Shown in pieces: positions 45,785 through 56,979 of a stretch of DNA of 64,000 nucleotides. The DNA lies in the NCBI GenBank assembly GCA_024803745.1, contig JANJXV010000004.1, positions 42,155,358 through 42,219,357 of the forward strand. The letters are read 5' to 3'. The notes below the pieces were generated by a model. It saw only the letters and a list, made by a program, of their open reading frames with translations. It was not told where the DNA came from and did no database searches. Position 1 is the first letter of the stretch; each line of letters starts with the position of its first letter. This stretch comes from Megascapheus bottae (taxonomy: Eukaryota; Chordata; Mammalia; Rodentia; Geomyidae). A program made the position numbers and the translations under genes.

Positions 45785-45955
45785 ATGATAGTGGTTTACA
45801 CCTGTAATTCTAGCTAATCGGGAAGCTCAGATGGAGAGCATAGCTTGAAGCCATCCTGCCATGGTTTAAGTGGTGGAACCACCCTCCAACAAGCTAAGCA
45901 AACAGGAGCCTCTGGATTGCTAAAACAAACAAACACTAAGCAAATAACAACAAAA
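45785..45955 (+). mobile_element. B1-like/Geo composite SINE, internally deleted
   Basis: B1-like start 'tagtggtttacacctgtaattctagcta', then 'gcttgaagcca' and a reduced Geo-like stretch ('ggtttaagtggtggaacca'). The tail is AAC/AAAC-rich. About 70 bp is missing relative to full copies. Confidence 0.7.
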
Positions 45956-45984
45956 GCACATCTCCCGGTATTCATTTCTCTTTT

Positions 45985-46110
45985 ATATTTTTATTTAAAA
46001 ATTTTTATTGTGACAATGATGTATGGAAGGGTTACAGTTACACAAGTCAGGTAATCAGGTAATGAGTACATTTCCTTTTGAATGGTGTGACCTCCTCCAG
46101 AACTAGGGAG
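45985..46110 (-). mobile_element. L1 3'-terminal fragment
   Basis: Antisense L1 3' end: 'tttattgtgacaatgatgtatgg', 'gggttacagttacacaagtcagg', 'ggtaatgagtacatttcctttt'. Only the last part of the 3' UTR is present. Confidence 0.6.
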
Positions 46111-47039
46111 CTAATGAAAGTTATATTAATGTTAATGTTTATAGTAATAAAAATACATTAAATACATTACTTTTATGTCTAATAAGGACAAGGAGCAGCT
46201 AGCTGATCCTGGTCTTAGCAGAGGACAATGAATGGTCAGGAAAACTCTTGTTGTTACCCAATTCATTTCACAACTGGTGGTCCGGGAAAAAAATGTACCC
46301 CATATTGCTAGCTTTTCCAATTTCTCAGAAAGGTTTGTAAATTTGGACTTTTAAATAAAATTTTAGTTTTCAGCCATCAGCAATATGAAAACAAATCAGG
46401 ATCTGATCACTTCCCAAAAGCCTATCCGTTGCCAACCAAGCATTTAAGCCATGAGCCTGTGGAGGGCATTTTATTTTCAAACTCTTACCAGTGACTGAGA
46501 GACTAGGACTCACATGTTTTTTGCTCTCCATTCCTCTAACCCATCTCGAGGTCTTCTCTGGGTCTCCTCAATACTCATGATCCTGTTCTCTGTTCAGTCC
46601 CAGTTTCTGTCTTTCATCTGTTTCTGGGATTCTCACCACAGACTTCAAATGTTCTTCTCCTGGTTCTCCAAGCTGTCTCCTGAGAAGGCAAATTTGACCT
46701 TGCCCTGTTCGGCTTGTATGTGTTTGAATGGTGGATCTTAAACCACAGGACAAAGTGGAGCTGATAGTCCTTTTATTCCTCCTCCTGCTTACCTCTCCCC
46801 CTCTACGTTCTACCATCTCCACTGTCACTCCGTGAATATGAAATGCTTCTTTTTTGTGTACAATAAATACCCTTTCCTGATGTTGTGTCTTTGCTACTGT
46901 TTGCCGTTTCTATCCCTTTTGGTTTGATGACTTGCTCCCATTTGTTTTCCAGGGCTCCCATGCTGGTAGCATTTACTGTAGGCAACTTTCTCCCAGGTTC
47001 AGCGCACCATACCGATCCTACAACATCAACACCAGCTGT
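46111..47039. other. unassigned DNA, possible old LTR
   Basis: 46440-46870 is C/T-rich with an AATAAA-type signal at about 46862 and may be a worn LTR, but I cannot match a family. Open frames of 60-86 codons on both strands show no domain. Confidence 0.25.
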
Positions 47040-47160
47040 TCATCCACTAAGTTTGAAAGTCCTTAACAGCAGGGACCACACATTATTACCTTTGATTTTC
47101 TGAATTCCTAGGAGAGCTCCTGGACAAAGATAGGCAAGCAAAACATGTTTGCTAAACTAA
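47040..47160 (+). repeat. L2 3'-end fragment
   Basis: 'cttaacagcagggaccacaca' then 'ttttctgaattcctaggagagctcctgga' and 'aacatgtttgctaaact' follow the L2 3' UTR order (gggcagggac ... cctagcacagtgcctgg ... aatgtttgttgaa). Confidence 0.5.
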
Positions 47161-47382
47161 AATGAAGAGAGCCCGAGAGCCTCTTGGGAAGCAACAGCAG
47201 AGTGGATCAGCACATGGAATAGGGTTAGACAAAGCTAATAATGTTTTCTCACCCACTAACCTACTACCTAGTCTTTCTATGCTGTGTGGGTATAGGCCTG
47301 TGTTGTTGTAGCTAGCATATGACCTATAGTATCTTAGCTGAATTTCAACTAACACCGCATTCCACATGATGATGTCTTTTAT

Positions 47383-47575
47383 TTTTTTCTAGTCCTAGGG
47401 CTTTAACTCAGGGCCTGGGCATTGTACTTGGACACTTTTTGCTCAAAGCTAGTGCTGTGCCACTTGAGCCACAGAACCACTTTCAGTTTTGTTTGAGTAT
47501 GTGGTTCTGAAGAATTGAACCCAGAGTTTTGTGCATGTGACAAGAACACACTACCACTAGGCTACGCTCCTGGCC
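47383..47575 (-). mobile_element. IDL-Geo SINE
   Basis: Antisense Geo (ctagggctttaactcagggcctgggc) then antisense ID-like monomer ('gaattgaacccagagttttgtgc ... cgctcctggcc'). The flanks atgatgtctttta and aatatgtcttttta suggest a diverged target-site duplication. Confidence 0.92.
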
Positions 47576-48013
47576 TTGAATATGTCTTTTTAATCTTGTT
47601 AATCTCATTTACTGTGTGATCTTCAGATAAACATATAAGGCTGCCTGAAGATGCCCTGAGAACACTTAGGCACCCAGGCCTATGGATGGAAAGCAGGCTC
47701 CATTGCATAAGCTGATTCGAATTGAATGGCAGCACTTTGTACAAATTTACTAAACTCAAATTCTTGTCCACAAGGAATCCATGGTCTTGCTGCAGAGACA
47801 AAGATGTGGTTTTCTAGAAAATTTAAGTGCCAAGACAGCAAGAGGTGAGGAAGACAGGCAGATGGATCAAAGTTCTAGAGCAGCTACTTCAAGTGGTTCC
47901 AGACTATAAGAGCATACACCAGAGCCTAAGAGAGGACAGTGCTTCTATCTAGAAAGATCTGCCATAGAAAGGATCAGTGCCTTAGGCAATGTGTGTGGCC
48001 GATCTATATTTGG
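47576..48013. other. unassigned DNA
   Basis: Nothing assignable. A 79-codon minus frame (47562-47801) has no domain. Confidence 0.35.
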
Positions 48014-48024
48014 GCACACACACG

Positions 48025-48075
<51 letters not shown>
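48014..48075. repeat. (CA)n with (CG)n core
   Basis: CACACACACGCGCGCGCGCAC then about 20 CA units. The CG-alternating core is among the most Z-DNA-prone kinds of sequence. Confidence 0.95.
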
Positions 48076-48077
<2 letters not shown>

Positions 48078-48185
48078 CCAAATCTCAGGCGCCATAATTT
48101 CAGCTTGTTGGTAAGCATTTTTAGTATCACTGTTTCCAGAAAGCAAACAAAGGGATAAAATGAGACTTGGTGAGAAACATCAGTA

Positions 48186-48595
48186 TGCTGGTTCATTGTG
48201 TTTGTCAACATGACTGGGTAAAGGGTTACCTACATAGCTAGTGAAACCATTTGTGTCTGGCTGGGTTGTGAGAGTATTTACAGAAAAGATTAGCATTGGA
48301 GTCAGACCCAGTTAAGAGTATCTGCTCCTGACCAGGCGAAAAGCTCCATCTCATCCATGCAGGCTCTCCCCGAAGAGAGCAAGGAGGTGCAGAAAATGCC
48401 AACTTCTCCATTTGCAGGATCACTGACTTTTACTCAAATTACATCACTGGTGTTCTTGGTTCTCTGGTTTGCAAATGGCATATTTGTTGCCTCTAATCAT
48501 CAAGTCAGCCAAGTTCCAAAGTAAATCTCCTTTTATCCATCTTCCTCTGTGTATTCAATTCCTTCTGTTTCTCTGAAAAACTCTAAGATAAAAAC
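48186..48595 (+). mobile_element. MLT2-like ERVL solo LTR
   Basis: Collinear with MLT2 (ERVL) LTRs: 'ggttcattgtgtttgtcaacatgactggg', 'tgtgagagtatttacagaaaagattagcattgga', 'cagacccagttaagagta', and near the end 'ccttctgtttctctgaaaaactctaa'. No gag, pol or env sequence adjoins it, so it is a solo remnant. Confidence 0.75.
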
Positions 48596-48750
48596 CTTTT
48601 CTCTCAGACATACCTGTGTTTATGACCTTCAGACAAGTCATTTGGCTTTAGTGCTTTAGCTTTTCATTCTGGAAAAGAAACGATAGGGCTTACACCATAC
48701 ATTTCCTGTAAAAATTTGTAAGCCTAGTCTTACTGGCCAAGAATACTCAT

Positions 48751-48808
<58 letters not shown>

Positions 48809-48877
48809 TGTGTGCGTGTATGCACATGTGTGTATGTGTATGTGACTGGATGTGTCTCTGTGATTGTGTGTGTGTGT
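48751..48877. repeat. (GT)n tract with variants
   Basis: About 30 uninterrupted GT units, then GT/TATG/CATG mixed units to 48877. Open frames over it (CVCV..., HTHT...) are low-complexity artefacts. Confidence 0.95.
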
Positions 48878-49350
48878 ATGGGATTGTGAGTGTTTCCTCC
48901 TCTGATGTTAATATGCCCAGCTGTCACTGGGAATTGGGGTCAGCTTCTGAGAGGAGATATTAGAGATCATCGCCAAGTTTGAGCACTACTGACTGAAATG
49001 ACCCCCAAAGCTAGGAGAGGCATGCCTGCATGCATTTCGCTTCCATTCTCAGCCTGCACCTATTTCCAAGGAGGTGGGGAAATGGCTTCAAACTTAGAAT
49101 TCCTCAGGCACAGAGGCTTGTCAGTGCCTTAATGAAATTTCCTGTAATTAATATTCATGCTTAGTTTCAAAGCTAGGGAAAAATCAGTTTAAGACCCATA
49201 AAACGATATTTATTCTAGTAACACAAATGTTAGTCCTATTTACATGTGGAATAATTTCTAGAGAAATAATTTCACCTTATTTCTAAAATAATTTGTAATC
49301 CATAATTAAAGTAACTATGAGATGGGAAATAATTCTGTCCAAATTAATAC
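48878..49350. other. repeat-poor DNA, possible conserved block
   Basis: 49070-49345 is complex and AT-rich, with TAATTAA cores (49146, 49304) and no repeat match. It ends at the left target-site copy of the next L1. Confidence 0.3.
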
Positions 49351-49364
49351 ATTTGATGGGAAAT

Positions 49365-50655
49365 TTTTTTCATATATTTTTTTATTGTAATTAATAGAAG
49401 GGTTACATTATATTCACCAGATAGAAGGTGCATTACTTCATGTACATTGATACCCTTTCTCATGTCATGGAACCCATTTTGCTCCCCCTACTTCCCGCCG
49501 CTCATGTTGTTTTCCCCCCTTCCCTATCCTATTTCAAATAACCAAATAAACATATACAATATATCAGATAACAAGGTGAAATACTGTAACAATATGAGAT
49601 AGCCAAGGGACAGCAAAAGAGATGAGAGATAACATAGTACATTAAGGACAACAATCATTCATTATGTGGCTTTTGTTTTTATATCCTGGAGGTCCTTTCA
49701 TTTAGTTTCATACTATGTGGCCTTATGTATCTAGGTTTTGTTCTATTGTAAATCTCTGCCATGAAAGCCGAAGGTTTCTACAGATTATGACAAATGAGGG
49801 AAACCATTGAGCCTATATTACTTTGAGTCTGGCTTACTTCACTTAATATGATTTTTTCTAAGTCTTTCCATTTCCTTACAAATGGGGCGATGTCGTTCTT
49901 TCTGACAGCAGCATAGAATTCCATTGTGTATAAATACCACATCTTGTTGATCCACTCATCAACTGAGGGACATCTGGGTTGGTTTCATATCTTTGCTATG
50001 GTAAATAGTGCTGCAATGAACATCGTTGTGCTAGTGGCTTTAGTATGTCCTTGTTTCTGAATGATTGGGTAAATGCCAAGGAGTGGAATTGCTGGGTCAT
50101 AGGGGAGCTCTATGTTTAGTCTTTTGAGGAACTGCCATACTGCTTTCCATAGTGGTTGAATAAGTTTGCACTCCCACCAACAGTGTAGCATTGATCTCTC
50201 CTGGCCACATTCCCTCTAGCATCTGTTGTAATTAAATTTCGTATTCTGGCCATTCTAACTGGAATGAGGTGGAATCTTATGGCCAGAGATGTGGAGCATT
50301 TCTTCCTGTGTCTATAGGCCATTTTTCATTTCTTCTTCAGAGAAGACTCTCTTTAAGTCTTTGGTCCATCTTTTAATGGGATGGTTGTTTCTTTGGAGAT
50401 TAGTTTTTGGGTGGTTCAATGTTTTGAGCTGTTGATATATTTTAGATATGAGCCCTTTGTCCGTTCTATGGTTGGTGAAGATCTTCTCTCACTCTGTAGG
50501 CTTTCTAGTTAATTTGCTAGCTATGTCCTTTGCAATACAGAAGCTCTGCATTTAATGCAGTCCCACTTATCCAGACTTTCTCTGATTTGTTGTGTTTCTT
50601 GGTCCTTATTAAGAATGTTTCGACCTGTGCCACGGAGACCTAGTGTATCTCCTAT
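49365..50655 (-). mobile_element. L1 (LINE-1), 5' truncated, clean insertion
   Basis: 1.29 kb: antisense tail, 3' UTR and ORF2 C-terminus. A perfect 13-base target-site duplication, tttgatgggaaat, lies at 49352-49364 and 50656-50668. The 3' UTR is nearly the same as the 27593 copy. The coding remnants at 49985-50191 and 50116-50322 are in different frames, and a deletion near 50278 removes the 'KEMQIKTTL' segment. It is not functional. Confidence 0.95.
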
Positions 50656-50668
50656 TTTGATGGGAAAT

Positions 50669-51670
50669 ATTAACATAACCAAAGTAGGGCTCAGAAGTTC
50701 TTACTTGTTCTTTATTGACTTTTGTGTGCAATAATTGAAAAAAAAATCAAACCTTCACTGTGTAGAACAAGGAGGGAGAAAGGAGGGAGAGATTGGAAGG
50801 AGGCAGTATTTCTTGACTGCCTATTTACCAGAGAATTTGTCTCTCATGTTTTTTCTGACCACGCCTCTGGGAGGTCATATGCCTATTCATTTAAAAATAG
50901 GTATTTAAAAAAATGTAGAGAGTCAAGGTCAATGGGTTCATATAATTACTTAATGAAAAGAGCACCATGATGTTAAAAGCGTCCATTTAAATTAGTCCTT
51001 TCTTAAAGAAAGGACTCAGGCTTTCTGAATGATATACTGATTGGATTCAAGGGAACACAAGTGCCTGTTCTAAGTGAGGCACCAAAGCAAGCCCTGCAGG
51101 ACCCAAAGAGATGTGTGAAACTGGCTTCTGAGGCTTGATAAGGAAGACCTGTATTCATATTAGGTGCTAGTTAAAGACCCAGGAATTAATTACCCAGTTC
51201 ATCCATTAGCGCTCATTTTTATATCTGTAGATATAATCATTACTTAGAGCAATTATTTTGGTGCCATTATTGGTGAAATGGAAATATCTGTACTCTTGAA
51301 TATTCAAATTCATCACCTTAAATGCCGTTTTAGAGTACCGTGAGCATGTCTGTGCTATGACATGTGGTCTTTTTAAGTAGACTCCATGTCCTTGAGGTAG
51401 GGTGCTGCCCAGATCTCTGGAGCATGGGACACTCTGTGGCCTGACATTGAAAAGATGTTAACAACTTCTTGGATGATTTAAAGCAATTATTGGAGAAAAA
51501 CAATGAAAAAGTAATATTATTCCTAACAATGTAGATGCACATAAGGTCCCAACAAAAAGACTTGTGTAAGATATAAGGTTGAGCTAAGACTTGTTTCCAT
51601 TTGTTTGTATCTACATTTGTTTAGTGTCAGAAACCAATCATCATTGTGTTGTCTTAAACAATTAAAAAGG

Positions 51671-51672
<2 letters not shown>
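50669..51672. other. unassigned DNA
   Basis: No assignable repeat or exon. An 82-codon frame (50722-50970) has no domain. Confidence 0.35.

Positions 51673-51704
<32 letters not shown>
51673..51704. repeat. (GT)n microsatellite
   Basis: About 15-16 GT units. Confidence 0.95.
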
Positions 51705-51706
<2 letters not shown>

Positions 51707-52087
51707 ATGTGTGTCACACTGCACAGTTTAGTAGATTTTGACAAGTATTTTTCATTGATTATTACAGAGCTATTTTATTTTGTCTTGATTTGTCTGGCTT
51801 CCTCCCCCTCTTTCCTGCTCTTCTTCCTCCTCACTCTCGTTCTGCTTTCATTATTTTTTCATTAATGCTTCAATCTGAACAGTGAGCCTCTTATATAGAG
51901 CACCTTATTTATACTTGACCCTTTTGATTGCTGTGTTTAATTTTTTAAAATATTTTTATGTTTTACATTTTTATGTGACTACATTATGTTTTACAGAACA
52001 GGTTTTAAGTAGAATGGGATTTTTCTGATTATTTACATTACCTGGAAACAGTGCTAGCATAATATTAATAATTCTTGTTTTACGAAG
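51705..52087. other. unassigned DNA
   Basis: T-rich, with nothing assignable. Confidence 0.35.
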
Positions 52088-52432
52088 TCTGATTGGTCAG
52101 TTTGTTGTCCTGCCAAAACATAACTGAGATAGTGAACTTAAAAGAAGGAAAGGTGTATTTGGGCTCGCGGTTTTGCAGTTTTCAGGCTCTACTTGTTTGG
52201 CCTCATTGCTTTTTGGGCCCGTGGCTTGGAAGTATAGTTGGAGCAAGCAGCTTACTTTGTTTCCTGGGAAGGTAATAGGTTCCCAGAATCCTGTCTGAGA
52301 GAACATCTCCAGTGATTCAAGATGTCCCACGAAGTCCTTCTTCTAAAGCTTCCACCAAGCTCTTACTTAGTGCCCTGGACCGGGATTTAACCCTGGGACC
52401 TTTTGGGCCATTCCAAACCCAAACTCCTCATA
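52088..52432 (-). mobile_element. MaLR-type LTR
   Basis: The plus strand reads antisense MaLR: 'cataactgagatagtgaacttaaaagaaggaaaggtgtatttggg', 'gcctcattgctttttgggcc', 'gcaagcagcttactttg', 'gggaccttttgggccattcc' and 'aaacccaaac' at the end. It is collinear over about 340 bp. It is the same broad family as at 18976. No internal sequence is seen. Confidence 0.75.
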
Positions 52433-52780
52433 CGGATTTTTGCTCTTTTGAGAGGAAAACTGAGATTTTAGACTTCTTTTACAAGTTCCCTTGAAGATTC
52501 CAATTTGCTTCCGAAGATAATTTGCAGTGTAAAATTATATTGCTATGCTTTGTAGGCTGGCATTTCCAACACATTGAAAGTATAAACTCTTATTTCGTTG
52601 TGATGCTGGTGCTTGCATATGTATTAATTTTTTGTACCTGATATTTATTGAATGTAGCCAATATTTATTGAATCATTACTAATGCTAAGTGCTGAGATGG
52701 GAATAAGGGCTAGCTTGTCATGCCATCTTTAGCCAGAGAAGTAAATGCAGCCATTCTCTTTATTGTATTAGTACAGAAAC
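52433..52780. other. unassigned DNA
   Basis: Possible L2/MIR traces at 52640-52700 ('tatttattgaatcattactaatgctaagtgctga'), too weak to call. Confidence 0.3.
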
Positions 52781-52793
52781 TAAAACTGTGGCT

Positions 52794-52986
52794 TTTTTGC
52801 TTTTCTTGGCTGATCCTGGGGCTTGAACTCAGGACTTGCGCACTGTCCTTGGACTTTCTCAAGGCTAGTGCTCTTAAGCCACAGCACTACTTCAGCTTTT
52901 TCTGTGTATTTAGTACTGAGAAATGGAACCCAGGGCTTTGTGCATGCTAAGCAAGCATGCTACCACTAGGCCATACTCCTGGCCTC
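52794..52986 (-). mobile_element. IDL-Geo SINE
   Basis: Antisense Geo and ID-like monomer, with part of the 'ctaccacttgagcc' stretch deleted. A perfect 11-base target-site duplication, aaactgtggct, lies at 52783-52793 and 52987-52997. Confidence 0.95.
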
Positions 52987-52997
52987 AAACTGTGGCT

Positions 52998-54980
52998 ATT
53001 TTTGTTTGTAGTTTGTGATATTTACATAGCCAGTGAGAAGACGACACAGGATCAAATCCACAAACTGAGGTCTTTTAACACCATGCATTGTGTACTGTGA
53101 ATGTACTTTGTTAGTGAACCATTAATGCCTAGGTATTCGCTGAGAAGAATTCTATGGTCTTCTTACAATTATGAAGACAAGTAAAATGACCATGTTTAGC
53201 TGGGAAACAAGGGTGCAAGATCGTTCTGATTGCTTTGTTCAGTTTGTACCTTATTTTCTTTTACATTGTATAAGTTCTTTTCCTAAAAGAAAGTAGTATA
53301 TTTAGAAGGTACTGAGAAAAGAACCTTGGTTGCTTTTATATCAGGTTAGATGTTTTCATCTGCAAATAAATTTGTTATTAACAAGATGGCTCAAAGAATT
53401 CGTATTTCACATAAGTGAGCTAAAGTGGTTTCAAAGTCAGACAATGAATGTCATCAAAGTGTCTAGATTTCCCCATCCCTCTCTTCTAGTATTCTCAGTA
53501 TATTGGCAATTAACCTTTGACTTTATCCTCATTGTTTTAAGATGGCTGCAGCAGCTCCTAGAATCAACAAAAATCTCTAAATATATTTTCAGATATAGCT
53601 TGCTTTTAAAGAAAGGAAAAAATTTCCCAGAACTACCCCTACATTTCACTTTGGTTAGAGTTGAAGCATGACCATTTTAGAGTTAATCTCTAGCAATGAG
53701 AGCTACTATTTTAGACTAATTAAACTCTATAAGTATAGACCTGGACAGTGGTCTATAAGCTAAAGGTACAAGGGCAAATAACTGCCAGAAAATGAGCAAA
53801 ATCAGGATTACTTACAAAGACACACACACACACACACATTAGGATGGGGGTGTCAAAAGTACCTTTGGATGACAACTAATTCTTAATTAGCCTCAGGATT
53901 GGAACAACAACATAATAACCAAAAATGAAAGGAAAGGATAAAAAAGGAATGGATTTCCACATTTCTTCCTGGCAAGTCAATTGTTACTGGAGTTTGGTAT
54001 AGATAATCTGAGCAAATCTCCCTGTAGGTCACAGGAAAATCAGTGAGTGAGAAAGGAGTTAGCTATGGTTTGCCTAATTTCACATATATGTTTTCAGTTT
54101 CAATATCCTTGCAAGTTTTTCTATCTGTCAACACTAATACTGAGATATTGACGTGTAGACAGAAGAACTCAAGAAAAAATCAAACAATATGAATGTTAAG
54201 TTCGGTCAGATAGTTTTCATTGTATGGATGTTTATCATTAAACTCTGTAGACAATACTGTGTATTTCATGCAGAAAAAGGAAAGAAAAAGGTAGAATTTT
54301 GCTTCAGAAAACTTATTACTGCCATCAGTAATCAATTACTTCTTCAAACTTAAAGAATTAATGCCGAGCTTCATATGTAAGTTCTTTTATCGCAGCTGTG
54401 ATAGGGTACTCTGAAAGAATTCTAAACATGTTTCTGATTTAAATTATGTATTAATTGGTTTAAGAACCAAGTTGAAAAGTCTGGCACTCATGATAAAGCC
54501 AGGTATGGTGTCTGATTAATGGATGGAGCTGGGAAGAATTTGCTATAGGAGCTAAAGCACTTTGTCTAGTCACCCTAATCATAGTAATTTATTATGGGAA
54601 ATGTCTTCCATGTTCCCAGTCAGAGCTGTTATTCTTCTGTAGAGAATACATTAACTTACTTGTTTAAAAATGTTTCCAAATGAAAAATGCCTATTTTAAA
54701 ACTGAAGAAAGAAAATGTTGAATTCTCCTTATTATGAGAATGGAACCAAGGATGGAAAAAGTAGAATTGCTCAAAGTTTTCTATATCACCTAGGTGGCAA
54801 CTATATTCTACATTAGATAATCATTTATATAACACTACATACTGGACAACATTTCATTCTTCTAACTGCACCGAGCCCTTATGCTTTTAAATTGTGATTT
54901 AGGTTGTGAAGAGAATGAAGACATCTAGGGAAGATACAGAGGTGTGTTAGTCAAAGGAGAATGAAATGGGGGTATATTGA
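52998..54980. other. unassigned DNA
   Basis: Almost 2 kb with only a short (AC)n at 53820-53838. A 113-codon plus frame (53330-53671) is overlapped by a minus frame and has no domain. Confidence 0.35.
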
Positions 54981-54984
54981 GGGT

Positions 54985-55177
54985 TTTTTTTTTAATCTTG
55001 CCAGTCCTGGGGCTTGAATTCAGCACCTGAGCACTGTCCTTGGGTATTCTCAAGGGTAGAGCCCTACCACTTGAACCACAGCACCACTTCGGGTTTACTA
55101 TATATGTGGTATTGATGAATTAAACCTGGGTCTTTGTGAATGCTAGGCAAGCACTCTACCACTAGGCCTACACTGAG
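54985..55177 (-). mobile_element. IDL-Geo SINE
   Basis: T run, antisense Geo (ggggcttgaattcagcacctgagc) and antisense ID-like monomer, truncated by a few bases at the right ('actaggcct' instead of ...cccagccc). Confidence 0.92.
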
Positions 55178-55500
55178 ATTTTAATTGCTCAATGATATAA
55201 TAAGATACTTTGCAAGAGTTTTAATAGATCTTCCTGTGAATTTTTCTTTTGCTCTACCTGACACACATCAACTGTGCCTACAATATGACAGCCTTTTAGT
55301 CTTGTTTATGATAACACCCACTTTTATGTCAGAGTTTGAATCAAGTGGAGGAATTGGTCAATAAAGGGACAAAGAGTTTGCCTTGTTGAATCCTTTTTGA
55401 ATCCCCTTTGACCCCTTCGACCTCTCATATGGTTTCTTCATACGGTTTCTTTCTTTTGTTGTGGCTATTACTTTATTTTATGAAGTTCTGAGAATTCCTT
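55178..55500. other. unassigned DNA
   Basis: Nothing assignable. A short local duplication of 'cata(t/c)ggtttctt' occurs at about 55426 and 55439. Confidence 0.35.
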
Positions 55501-55692
55501 TTGTTTTTTTCCAGTCCTGCGGGTTGAACTCGGTCTGAGCACTGTCCTTGGGCTTTCTCAAGACTAGAGTTCTACCACTTGAACTACAGCACCACATCTA
55601 ACCTCTTCTATGTACGTGGTACTGAAGAATCGAACCTGGGTCTTCATGCATGCTAGGCAAGCACTCTACCAACAGGCCAAACTCCTGGCCCC
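55501..55692 (-). mobile_element. IDL-Geo SINE
   Basis: Antisense Geo with a small gap ('cgggttgaactcggtctgagc'), then antisense ID-like monomer (cgaacctgggtcttcatgcatgc). The flanks tgaagttctgagaattcctt and tgaagtctcgagaatactta look like a diverged target-site duplication. Confidence 0.94.
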
Positions 55693-55821
55693 TGAAGTCT
55701 CGAGAATACTTATTGGGTTGTCTTGACACAAACCAGGATGAATTTCCTCTGGGTTCTGTCTTTGTGGAAGACAGTTTTCTTTCCTTGGCACTGTTCATCA
55801 TTCACTCTCCATCATTCATTT

Positions 55822-56008
55822 TTTTTTGCCAGTTCTGGGCCTTGAACTCAGGGAGCACTGTTCCTGGACTTTCTCAAGGTAGAGCTCCATCACTTGAGCC
55901 ACAGCACCACTTTAGGCTTTTTTTCTATGTACGTGGTAACAAGGAATCGAACCTGGGTATTAGTGCATACTAAGCAAGCACTCCACCATTCAGCCAAACT
56001 CCTGACCC
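55822..56008 (-). mobile_element. IDL-Geo SINE
   Basis: Antisense Geo (ggccttgaactcagggagcac, with a 5- to 6-base gap) and antisense ID-like monomer. A perfect 15-base target-site duplication, ctccatcattcattt, lies at 55807-55821 and 56009-56023. Confidence 0.96.
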
Positions 56009-56143
56009 CTCCATCATTCATTTATAGCAAGGTATCTTCGATGATTTTATAGGTAGAAGCTGCAAGAATGCCCCCAAAGAGAAAATTCCTTGTTTGGAGG
56101 AAGCTCTTTTTTTCAGTAGGAATATCTTAAGGCTATGAATTGG

Positions 56144-56349
56144 AGGCAGAGAGAGAGGGAGATGGAGAGGGAGAGAGAGAGATACATAGAGAGAGCTAGA
56201 GAGAGATACGTAGAGAGAGACAGAGAGAAACAGACACAGAGAGAAAGAGAGACAGAGAGTAACAGACAGAGAGAAAAAGAGAGAGAGAGAAAGAGGGAGG
56301 GAGGGAGGGAGAGAGGGAGAGAGAGAGAGGGAGAGAGGGGGAGAGAGAA

Positions 56350-56416
<67 letters not shown>
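56144..56416. repeat. polypurine (GA)n/(GGGA)n/(GACA)n tract
   Basis: About 270 bp almost free of pyrimidine on the plus strand. It has GA, GGGA and GACAGA sub-blocks with isolated T and C interruptions in the left half, and a pure (GA)n right end. No SINE body abuts it, unlike the tract at 790. Mirror symmetry makes it triplex-prone. Confidence 0.95.
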
Positions 56417-56418
<2 letters not shown>

Positions 56419-56419
<1 letters not shown>

Positions 56420-56979
56420 TATGAGGTACCAATAATTTTGGTGATATTTATGTAGCCATTAATAATGGAGATGGAGAAGAAAAAAGACAGAAATGACAGG
56501 GGAGAAATAAGCAAGCAATTAAAAAAGATTTCCAGGTGATTTTTAACAACAGATGCGCACAGTATTCTCTTTGGTTTCCTTTTAAACTGATGTGATGTCA
56601 ATCTGTTCGCAGAAGGTTAAGTCTGAACTGACAATGGGTTCTATCCTTGTTTAACTATGTCTTTGAGAAACATCTTTTTTATGTCTAGTAGTCTCATTTG
56701 TCATTTGGGCATAGAGCACAATTGAAAGTTAGAGAAATGGGGAGCTGGCAGGAGCTCTGTAGTCTCCCCAGTATATAAATCCTGAGAATGTTCTTGAGGA
56801 CTGGCTGTAAGGTAAACAGTCACTGACGGCCATTGAAGATGTTCTCAGCAAGACATGGGAGAGAGGAAAAGAAATGCATGTGAGCGGGAAGTCCTGAGTC
56901 ACTTATGTCCTCATCATGGGAAGGATATTTTGACAAATCTTGTCAAGGTTATGTTATCAAGATAAATAATACTAAAAGA
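56419..56979. other. unassigned DNA
   Basis: Nothing assigned with confidence. 56660-56715 has a weak MIR look. Confidence 0.3.

Noticed and set aside
48250..48310. 'aaaagattagcattgga' resembling part of U6 snRNA (gaagattagcatgg)
   Set aside because: The surrounding sequence matches an MLT2-like LTR, not U6; the likeness is limited to about a dozen bases.
56135..56455. 106-codon frame of R/E repeats resembling a charged coiled coil
   Set aside because: Pure translation of the GA tract.
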